Assembly: GCA_017852335.1 (NCBI GenBank)
Contig: JAFMLG010000003.1
Coordinates: 1 to 64,000 of the forward strand
DNA from: Actinomycetota bacterium
GTDB lineage: Bacteria > Actinomycetota > Nitriliruptoria > Nitriliruptorales > Nitriliruptoraceae
DNA length: 64,000 bases
Direction: 5' to 3'
Positions 16,709-25,978 of this stretch are shown here, one piece after another. The notes beneath the pieces are model-generated. The model was not told where the DNA came from. It did no database searches and was given only the letters and a program-made list of their open reading frames with translations. The translations under genes and the position numbers were made by a program. Within the stretch, counting starts at the first letter, position 1; each line of letters starts with the position of its first letter.

Positions 16709-19104
16709 GCCGCGCCCCCGGCCGTCCAGCGCGGCGGGACGGCGACCTCGACGGCGGCTCCGGGTGTCACGGCGAGGACGTCACCACGCACGCCGATCTC
16801 GACCGCCTCCCCCTCGTCGAGTACGAGCCGCAGCCGACCGGGACGCAGCTCCACGGCCAGGACCCGCTCTCGGAACCGCAGCCGGAACGCGAGGCGCCCC
16901 CAGCCGTCCGGGAGCGTCGGATCGAACGCCAGGCGACCGCCGTGGTCGGTCAGTCCGGCGAAGCCGTACACGAGGGCCATCCAGACCCCACCGGCCGAGG
17001 CGACGTGGACGCCGTCGACGGCGTTCCCGGCCGCGTCGGCCAGATCCATCATCAGGGCCCGCTCGAAGTGGGCGACCGCCCGCCCCTGGTCGCCGATCGA
17101 GGCGGCGAGGATCGACTGGACGCAGGCCGAGAGGGAGGAGTCCCCCGTCGTGATCGGGTCGTAGTACGCGAAGTTCCGCTGGCGCTGCTCGGGTGAGAAC
17201 TCGTGGGAGAGCAGGAACATCGCGAGCACCACGTCCGCCTGCTTGATCACCTGGTGGCGGTAGATGACGAGCGGGTGGTAGTGGAGGAGCAGCGGGTACC
17301 GGTCCGGGGGCGTGCCGGCGAAGTCCCAGACCTCCCGCTCGAGGAAGCCGTCGTCCTGCGGGTGGACGCCCCGCTCGGCGTCGAACGGGACGTACATCGC
17401 GTCCGCCGTCCGGCGCCAGGTGGTCGGCTCCTCCGGGAGGAGACCGAGCTCCCGCACGAGCCGCCGGTGGGCCGCCGGGCGCTCGGCCGCGAGCCACTCC
17501 AGCGCCTCGGCCGCGAGACGGAGGTTGTGACGGGCCATCAGGTTCGTGTAGGCGTTGTCGTTCACGACGGTCGTGTACTCGTCCGGCCCCGTGACGCCGT
17601 GGATGTGGAAGCGGTCGTCGTCCGGGCTGAGGAACCCGAGCCCGCACCACATCCGGGCCGTCTCGACCAGCATCTCGGCGCCGATCTCGACGAGCAGCTC
17701 GCGGTCGCCGCGGACGTCGAGGTACCGCCCGATGGCGTGCGCGATGTCGGCGTTGATGTGGTACTGAGCCGTTCCCGCCGCGTAGTACGACGACGCCTCC
17801 TCGCCGTTGATCGTCCGCCAGGGGAACAGGGCACCGTGCTCGGAGAGCTCGTCCGCCCGCTCGCGCGCCTTCGGCAGCATGGAGTGCCGGAACCGCAGCA
17901 GGTTCCGCGTCAGGCGCGGTTCGGTGTAGGTCAGGAACGGCGTGACGTAGACGTCGGCGTCCCAGAAGTAGTGCCCCTCGTACCCCGCGCCCGTCAGCCC
18001 CTTCGCGCCGATGCCGGCGGTCTCGGCGCGGCTGGAGGCCTGGTGCAGCTGGAACAGGTTCCATCGCACCGCCTGCTGGACCCGCGGGGTCGCGTCGACC
18101 TCGACCTCGACGTCGGCCCGGTCCCAGAACGCGTCGAGGGCCGCGCGCTGCCCCACGTGGAGTCCCTCGATGCCGGTCGCGACGGCGCGGTCGAGGCTGC
18201 GCAGTCCCCGGTCGACCAGCTCCTCCGCCGGGACGACGCGGGACGTGTGGTAGGTGACGTGCTTCTCGATGCGCAGCGTCCGACCCGCCGTGGCCTCGAC
18301 CGTGACCACGTGCTTCGCGAGGTCCTCGGTCCAGGTCGTCGCGGTGGTGTGGGTGTCGGCCGTGGCGATGACGTGGTCGACGCCGACGCACATGCTCATC
18401 CCCGACGCGGTCGTCCGGTATCCGGTGACGAGGCGGCCGCCGTCGGCGACGTGGGAGCGGGCGGAGAGGACGCGACCCGGGAACGGCCGCGCCCGGCGGG
18501 GGTCGTGTCCCGCCCCGCGCGGCTCGTCGAGGGCCCGGGCGTCCTGACGGTTCAGGACCTGGGACGAGACGACGACCGCCGCATCCGCGTCGACCTCGAC
18601 CTCGTGCACGATCGCCGCGAGGTGCCGATGCTCCAACGAGACCATCCGGGAGGACCGGATGGTCACGTGCTTCCCCCCGGGGGTCGACCAGACCAGCTCG
18701 CGGGTCAGGACTCCCGCCCGGAGGTCGAGGACGCGCTCGTACGCCAGCAGCCGGGCGCTGGGCAGGTGGAGCGGTTCGTCGTCAACGTACAGCTTCAGCA
18801 GCGTCGCGTCCGGGACGTTCACGATGGTCTGTCCGGTCCGCGCGAAGCCGTACGCCTGCTCGGCGTGGACGATCGGCCACGTCTCGTGGAACCCGTTCAG
18901 CAGCGTCGCGGCCTCGTGGACCGGACGGCCCTCGTCGTGCATGCCGCGGATGCCGATGAAGCCGTTCGCGACGGCGAAGACGCTCTCGGCCCAGCCGAGG
19001 CGCCGCTCGTCGAAGGCGCGCTCGACGAGCCGCCACGGGTCCGACGGATAGACGTCCTCCGGGAGGTCGCCGACCGGACCGGGCCGCGCGCGGGCCGCGC
19101 TCAC
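16705..19104 (-). CDS. GH65 disaccharide phosphorylase (maltose/trehalose/kojibiose type)
   Basis: 799 residues with the full GH65 architecture: N-terminal beta-sandwich, (alpha/alpha)6 barrel, C-terminal beta domain. Seen motifs include KGLTGAGYEGHYFWD (368-382), the general acid E509 in VTGPDEY, and KQADVVLAMFLL for the phosphate-binding region. Such enzymes split an alpha-linked glucose disaccharide with phosphate to glucose and beta-glucose 1-phosphate. No beta-phosphoglucomutase gene is adjacent, so the sugar cannot be assigned and hydrolase activity is not excluded. The gene lies between msrA (1 nt) and trmI (overlap), an unusual place for a sugar enzyme. Confidence 0.88.
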   Translation of the reverse strand: MSAARARPGPVGDLPEDVYPSDPWRLVERAFDERRLGWAESVFAVANGFIGIRGMHDEGRPVHEAATLLNGFHETWPIVHAEQAYGFARTGQTIVNVPDATLLKLYVDDEPLHLPSARLLAYERVLDLRAGVLTRELVWSTPGGKHVTIRSSRMVSLEHRHLAAIVHEVEVDADAAVVVSSQVLNRQDARALDEPRGAGHDPRRARPFPGRVLSARSHVADGGRLVTGYRTTASGMSMCVGVDHVIATADTHTTATTWTEDLAKHVVTVEATAGRTLRIEKHVTYHTSRVVPAEELVDRGLRSLDRAVATGIEGLHVGQRAALDAFWDRADVEVEVDATPRVQQAVRWNLFQLHQASSRAETAGIGAKGLTGAGYEGHYFWDADVYVTPFLTYTEPRLTRNLLRFRHSMLPKARERADELSEHGALFPWRTINGEEASSYYAAGTAQYHINADIAHAIGRYLDVRGDRELLVEIGAEMLVETARMWCGLGFLSPDDDRFHIHGVTGPDEYTTVVNDNAYTNLMARHNLRLAAEALEWLAAERPAAHRRLVRELGLLPEEPTTWRRTADAMYVPFDAERGVHPQDDGFLEREVWDFAGTPPDRYPLLLHYHPLVIYRHQVIKQADVVLAMFLLSHEFSPEQRQRNFAYYDPITTGDSSLSACVQSILAASIGDQGRAVAHFERALMMDLADAAGNAVDGVHVASAGGVWMALVYGFAGLTDHGGRLAFDPTLPDGWGRLAFRLRFRERVLAVELRPGRLRLVLDEGEAVEIGVRGDVLAVTPGAAVEVAVPPRWTAGGAA

Positions 19105-19105
19105 G

Positions 19106-19740
19106 TCACGCCGCCGGGTAGGCGGCCTGACAGAAGCCGTGGTTGCAGTAGCCGTCGGGGTGCTTCGCGAGGTACTGCTGGTGCTCGTCCTCGGCCGGGT
19201 ACAGCGCGCCCAGCGGCTCGATGGTCGTCGTGATCGCCCCGGCCCCGACCTCGGCGAGGGCGGCGGCGTACCGGTCCCGGCTCGCCTGCGCGATCGCGTC
19301 CTGCTCGGGCGTCGTCGTGAGGATGACGGAGCGGTACTGCGTGCCGACGTCGTTCCCCTGCCGCATCCCCTGCGTCGGGTCGTGCTGCTCCCAGAAGGTG
19401 GCGAGGATGCCCTCGTACGGCAGCACCGCGGGGTCGTGGACGACGACCGCGACCTCGGCGTGGTCGGTCAGCCCCGAGCAGACCTCGCGGTAGGTCGGGT
19501 TCGGGGTGACGCCGCCGGCGTACCCGACGAAGGTCGTGAAGGCGCCGTCGAGGCCCCAGTACAGCCGCTCGGCGCCCCAGAAGCAGCCCATCCCGAGGAC
19601 GGCGACCTCGTGCCCGGCCGGCCAGGGCGGCACGGTCGGACGCCCGTGCACGGCGTGGACGCCGCGGACCGGGAGCGGCTCCTCCCGACCCGGGAGGCAG
19701 CGGTCCGGACCGACCAGTCCGACGGGGGTCCGGCGCAGCA

Positions 19741-19741
<1 letters not shown>
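19106..19741 (-). CDS. msrA: Peptide-methionine (S)-S-oxide reductase
   Basis: 211 residues. Catalytic C53 is in GMGCFWGAE, with the downstream GYAGG...PTYREVCSG and QYRSVI family blocks. The C-terminal NHGFCQ and YCNH supply resolving cysteines. It reduces methionine S-sulfoxide with thioredoxin. The start is ATG 19741, sharing one base with the acnA stop (TGATG); a GTG immediately before it would give the usual GTGA overlap instead. An N-terminal extension of about 45 residues precedes the core. Confidence 0.94.
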
Positions 19742-22401
<2,660 letters not shown>

Positions 22402-22459
22402 GCGCGGGCTCCGGCGTCGCGGTGGGAGCGGGCGCACCGCGCCGGTGGCCCGGGGCGGG

Positions 22460-22483
22460 ACGGTAGCCGACGAGCGGTAGCGT
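22460..22483. promoter_or_regulatory. Divergent candidate -10 boxes for acnA and gpmA
   Basis: The minus strand has TACCGT at 22460-22465, facing acnA. The plus strand has TAGCGT at 22478-22483, facing gpmA with about 25 nt of leader to its ATG. These are the TA(G/C)NNT hexamers of the divergent spacer best placed for the two genes. -35 elements are not obvious. Confidence 0.45.
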
Positions 22484-22508
22484 CCTCCGGGGCGACGGGG
22501 AGGTCGTG

Positions 22509-23111
22509 ATGCCGACGCTGGCGCTGGTCCGTCACGGACAGTCCCTCTGGAACCTCCAGAACAGGTTCACGGGCTGGGTCGACGTCCCGCTGACCGAGCG
22601 CGGGCGCGAGGAGGCCCGCACGGCCGGGGCGGCGCTCCGCGGCATCGGGTTCGACGTCGCCTACACGAGCGCCCTCCGCCGAGCGCAGGACACGCTCGCG
22701 ATCATCCTGGCCGAGACCGGGCTGGACGTCCCCGTCATCCGCGACGCCGCCCTGAACGAGCGCGACTACGGGGACCTCGCGGGCCTCGACAAGGCCGAGA
22801 CGGCGGAGCGGTACGGGGCCGAGCAGGTCCACACCTGGCGCCGGTCGTTCGACGTCGCGCCGCCGGGCGGCGAGTCGCTCCGGGACACGGCCGCCCGGAC
22901 GCTGCCCTTCTTCGACCGGGCCGTGATGGGCGATCTGCGTCACGGTCGCGACGTCCTCGTCGTCGCCCACGGCAACTCCAACCGGTCCATCGTCATGCGC
23001 CTCGACGACCTCGGCCCCGAGGAGGTCGTCACCGTCGAGCTCGCGACCGGGGTCCCCGTCCTCTACGACCTCGACGACGCGGGCCGCGTGACCGGGAAGC
23101 GCGTCCTCTGA
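22509..23111 (+). CDS. gpmA: 2,3-bisphosphoglycerate-dependent phosphoglycerate mutase
   Basis: 200 residues; glycolytic interconversion of 3- and 2-phosphoglycerate. The phosphohistidine motif is [10 protein letters not shown] near the start, with [33 protein letters not shown] and the second histidine in VVAHGNSNR near 155. GTG 22506 and ATG 22509 are adjacent; GGGGAGG sits 5 nt before the ATG, so I prefer ATG. It is somewhat shorter than the 230-250 residues common in the family, like other compact actinobacterial forms. The stop overlaps the Nudix gene's CTG. Confidence 0.94.
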   Translation: MPTLALVRHGQSLWNLQNRFTGWVDVPLTERGREEARTAGAALRGIGFDVAYTSALRRAQDTLAIILAETGLDVPVIRDAALNERDYGDLAGLDKAETAERYGAEQVHTWRRSFDVAPPGGESLRDTAARTLPFFDRAVMGDLRHGRDVLVVAHGNSNRSIVMRLDDLGPEEVVTVELATGVPVLYDLDDAGRVTGKRVL

Positions 23112-23656
23112 GCGCGGATCCGCGCCGCGGCGCGCTGGCCGCGCTGCTCGACGGTCATGCCGCCACCGACGCCGAGGAGGAGGACGCGGTCGCGCACCTG
23201 CGGCGCCTGCTGGGCGGGGACCCGGACCCGTTCGCCCGGACGACGCTGCCGGCCCACGTGACGGCCTCCGCCCTCGTGCTCGACCCGGCGGGCCGCCTCC
23301 TGCTGCATCGGCACCGGCGGCTGGACCGCTGGCTCCAGCCCGGCGGGCACGTCGAGGCCGGGGAGGACCCGGCCCTCGCGGCCCTGCGGGAGACCCAGGA
23401 GGAGACGGGTCTGGTCCCCCGCCATCCCGGCCCGGCCCCGGTCCTCGTGCACGTCGACGAGCACCCGGGGCCCGACCGGCACGTCCACCTCGACCTCCGG
23501 TTCCTGCTGCACGCCGACCCCGACCGGTCCGTCCACGCCGGGGAGGACGTCGGGGGCGGGGGCGCGGCGCTGCGGTGGATCGTCCCGGCGGCCGGCGCCG
23601 ACCTCGACCCGTCGCTCCGCCGCGCCGTCCGGACGCTCCGCGCGCGTCTGGCCTGA
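23108..23656 (+). CDS. Nudix hydrolase, apparent CTG start
   Basis: 182 residues if read from CTG 23108. The Nudix box GHVEAGEDPALAALRETQEETG is intact. The first ATG/GTG/TTG in frame is GTG 23258, inside the first beta strand (AHVTASALVL). The 50 codons before it encode a family-like lead-in with LRRLLGGDPDPFARTTLPAHV. Only CTG is available at the correct place, and it overlaps the gpmA stop as CTGA, the same geometry as dop. Substrate unknown: a nucleotide or phosphorylated small molecule. Convergent with nucS, 25 nt away. Confidence 0.8.
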   Translation: MSADPRRGALAALLDGHAATDAEEEDAVAHLRRLLGGDPDPFARTTLPAHVTASALVLDPAGRLLLHRHRRLDRWLQPGGHVEAGEDPALAALRETQEETGLVPRHPGPAPVLVHVDEHPGPDRHVHLDLRFLLHADPDRSVHAGEDVGGGGAALRWIVPAAGADLDPSLRRAVRTLRARLA

Positions 23657-23681
23657 CGGGCCGGCGTCGCCGCGGTCGGGC

Positions 23682-24341
23682 TCAGAACAGCCGCGGGGTC
23701 GGGTCCTCCTCGCCGCGCAGCCGCTGGAGGTCCACCTCGACCCAGCCGATGCCCCGCGACTCGGCGAGGACGCGGGCCTGCGGCCGGACGGTCGTCGCGG
23801 CGAGGATCCCGCGCAGGGGCCGCAGCTCGGGGTCGCGCCCCATGCGGTCGAGGTACCGGGTCAGCTGCTCGACGCCGTCGATCTCGCCGACACGCTTGAT
23901 CTCGACCGCGACGGCCGCGCCGTCCGGGTCCCGGCAGAGCAGGTCGACCGGTCCGAGGTCGGTCCGGAACTCACGGGTGACCGTGACCAGTCCCGGCTCG
24001 ACGTGGTCGGGGTGCGCGGCGAGGAGCAGCTGCAGCTCGCGCTCGACGCCGTCGAGCACGAGGCCGCGCTCGGTGTCGAGCGGGACGACCTCGTCGGAGA
24101 GGACCTCCTCCAGGAGGATCTCGAGGCGCTCCCCCGCGGGGTTGGTCACGACCCAGCGGTCCGGCTCCTCCGCGAGGAGGTTCGGGGCGTTCATCCAGTT
24201 CACCGGCTTGTACGCCCCGACGTCGGCGTGGATGGCGACGCAGCCGTCCGCCTTCACCATGATCAGTCGCAGCCCCGACGCCAGGGTCGAGGAGAGACGA
24301 CCGACGTAGGTGGCCGAGCAGCGGGCGATGACGAGACGCAC
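23682..24341 (-). CDS. nucS: Mismatch endonuclease NucS (EndoMS)
   Basis: 219 residues. The N-terminal dimer domain carries HADVGAYKPVNWM. The C-terminal nuclease domain has D133 in GPVDLL and E147-x-K149 in VEIKR, the restriction-enzyme-like active site. NucS replaces MutS/MutL mismatch repair in many actinobacteria and archaea by cutting both strands at G-T, G-G and T-T mismatches. The last residues, PTPRLF, look like the clamp-binding tail reported in this family. The GTG at 24341 is only 6 nt after a TAGGGT hexamer, so the mRNA is probably leaderless. Confidence 0.95.
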   Translation of the reverse strand: MRLVIARCSATYVGRLSSTLASGLRLIMVKADGCVAIHADVGAYKPVNWMNAPNLLAEEPDRWVVTNPAGERLEILLEEVLSDEVVPLDTERGLVLDGVERELQLLLAAHPDHVEPGLVTVTREFRTDLGPVDLLCRDPDGAAVAVEIKRVGEIDGVEQLTRYLDRMGRDPELRPLRGILAATTVRPQARVLAESRGIGWVEVDLQRLRGEEDPTPRLF

Positions 24342-24347
24342 GCGCGG

Positions 24348-24372
24348 ACCCTAGCCCCGGCCGGCGTAGGCT
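24348..24372. promoter_or_regulatory. Two divergent -10 boxes with leaderless geometry (nucS, ychF)
   Basis: Minus-strand TAGGGT (24348-24353) is followed by 6 nt and then GTG of nucS. Plus-strand TAGGCT (24367-24372) is followed by 6 nt and then ATG of ychF. Neither start has room for a Shine-Dalgarno sequence. The 37-nt spacer holds both. Confidence 0.55.
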
Positions 24373-24378
24373 CCCGGG

Positions 24379-25470
24379 ATGGCCCTCTCCGTCGGACTCG
24401 TCGGCCTCCCCAACGTCGGGAAGTCGACCCTCTTCAACGCGCTGTCCCGCGCCGGTGCGGAGGCGGCCAACTTCCCCTTCTGCACGATCGAGCCGAACGT
24501 CGGCGTCGTCCCCGTCCCCGACGCGCGGCTGGACCGGCTGGCCGAGCTGGCGGGCTCGGCGAAGGTCGTCCCGGCCGCGATGCGGTTCGTCGACATCGCC
24601 GGTCTCGTCGAGGGCGCGTCGCGCGGCGAGGGGCTCGGGAACCAGTTCCTCGCGCACATCCGCGAGGTCGACGCCGTCTGTCACGTGGTGCGGTGCTTCG
24701 ACGACCCCGACGTCATCCACGTCCGCGGTGCCGTCGACCCGGTCGCCGACATCGCCGTCGTCGAGACGGAGCTGCTCCTGAAGGACCTGGAGACCGTCGA
24801 GAAGCGCCTGGACCGAAGCCGTCGGGCCGCGAAGGGTGGCGACCGGGCGCTGCGCGACGAGGTCGAGGCGCTGGAGGCCCTACGGACCCACCTCGACGGC
24901 GGTGCACCCGCACGGTCGTTCCCGGGCGAGCTCGAGCCCGGCGTCCGTCGCGAGCTCTCCCTGCTGACCGAGAAGCCGGTGCTGTACGCGGCGAACGTCG
25001 CCGAGGCGGACCTCGCCCGCGGGAACGCCGCCAGCGCCGCCGTCGCCGCGCTGGCCGCAGAGCGGGGCGACGTCGCCGTCCTCGTCTCGGCCCGGGTCGA
25101 GGCCGAGCTCTCCGAGCTCGACGAGACCGAGCGCACCGAGTACCTGGCGGAGCTCGGCGTCGAGGGTTCCGGACTCGAGCGTCTCATCGCCGCCGCGTAC
25201 CGGCTGCTCGGGCTGATCACGTTCCTCACGGCGGGCCCGACCGAGGCCCGGGCCTGGACGATCCCCGACGGGTCGACCGCCCCGCGGGCCGCGGGGACGA
25301 TCCACTCCGACTTCGAGCGCGGGTTCATCCGCGCCGAGGTGATCGGCTACGAGGACTACGTGGCGCTCGGGGGCGAGGCGGCGGCCCGGGACGCGGGCCG
25401 CCTCCGGGTGGAGGGTCGCGAGTACGTCATGCACGACGGCGACGTCGTCCACTTCCGGTTCAACGTCTGA
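24379..25470 (+). CDS. ychF: Ribosome-associated GTPase/ATPase YchF (OLA1 family)
   Basis: 363 residues. The P-loop GLPNVGKST at 9-17, switch region NFPFCTIEPNVG, DIAGLVEGASRGEGLGNQFL and a C-terminal TGS domain (about 280-363) make the assignment secure. YchF binds the ribosome, prefers ATP over GTP and modulates stress responses and translation. The start ATG lies 6 nt behind a TAGGCT hexamer with no ribosome-binding site, pointing to a leaderless message. Its 3' end overlaps the convergent DUF1499-like gene by 11 nt. Confidence 0.96.
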   Translation: MALSVGLVGLPNVGKSTLFNALSRAGAEAANFPFCTIEPNVGVVPVPDARLDRLAELAGSAKVVPAAMRFVDIAGLVEGASRGEGLGNQFLAHIREVDAVCHVVRCFDDPDVIHVRGAVDPVADIAVVETELLLKDLETVEKRLDRSRRAAKGGDRALRDEVEALEALRTHLDGGAPARSFPGELEPGVRRELSLLTEKPVLYAANVAEADLARGNAASAAVAALAAERGDVAVLVSARVEAELSELDETERTEYLAELGVEGSGLERLIAAAYRLLGLITFLTAGPTEARAWTIPDGSTAPRAAGTIHSDFERGFIRAEVIGYEDYVALGGEAAARDAGRLRVEGREYVMHDGDVVHFRFNV

Positions 25471-25870
25471 GCCACCGCCCGTCCGGCGGCGCCCAGCCCC
25501 GGACCTCCGCGTCGACGGCGACGAGGACCTCGCGGCCGCGGGCCCGCAGCCCGCGCGGATCGAGGAGCCCGCGCGGACCGGCGAGCCGCAGGTGGACCGC
25601 CCCCGACACCACCACGGCGACGACCTCGGTCCGCACGCGGAGGACGCGCGAGACCGCGCGGACCCGGACGCGCCGACGGTCACGCTCCAGGACGCGCCCG
25701 CCGGGGACACGGGCGAGGACGCGGTGCACGGCGGCGAGGACCGCGTCGTCGGACCCGGCGACCGCGAGCGGCTCGAGCCGTCGCCGCGGATCCCCCGAGG
25801 CGTCGGCCGTCGACACGCAGTCCGGCGGTCCGCGGTCCGGCGGACAGGACCCCAGCCCGTCCGGTGCCAT
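25460..25870 (-). CDS. DUF1499-like small protein
   Basis: 136 residues. Residues about 38-125 show the pattern of DUF1499 proteins: an amphipathic helix DAVLAAVHRVLARVPGG, alternating strands VRVRAVSRVLRVRTEVVAVVVSGAVHLRLAG, then LDPRGLRARGREV. Similarity is judged by eye and is weak, so the family name is tentative. No Trp-rich or catalytic motif is seen. Gene reality is supported by a TAGCCT hexamer 47 nt upstream that mirrors the pepN promoter. The function of DUF1499 is unknown. Confidence 0.5.
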   Translation of the reverse strand: MAPDGLGSCPPDRGPPDCVSTADASGDPRRRLEPLAVAGSDDAVLAAVHRVLARVPGGRVLERDRRRVRVRAVSRVLRVRTEVVAVVVSGAVHLRLAGPRGLLDPRGLRARGREVLVAVDAEVRGWAPPDGRWLRR

Positions 25871-25913
25871 GTGCCCGCCCCCGCGTCCGACCGCTCGCCG
25901 GTCCCCACGGCGC

Positions 25914-25956
25914 CGCGAGGCTAGGCGCGGGGAGCCGGGCCCGCCCTAGCCTCGCG
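25914..25956. promoter_or_regulatory. 12-bp perfect inverted repeat containing both divergent -10 boxes
   Basis: CGCGAGGCTAGG at 25914-25925 is the exact reverse complement of CCTAGCCTCGCG at 25945-25956, with a 19-nt spacer (centres 31 bp apart, about three helix turns). Each arm holds a TAGCCT hexamer pointing outward: minus 25918-25923 to the DUF1499-like gene, plus 25947-25952 to pepN, 26 nt before its GTG. The symmetry could be a shared operator or simply twin promoters. Confidence 0.55.
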
Positions 25957-25978
25957 ACGACCCGGACCCGGAGGCGAC

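Noticed and set aside
23258-23656. Nudix gene starting at GTG 23258
   Set aside because: It begins inside the first conserved beta strand and ignores 50 family-like codons upstream.
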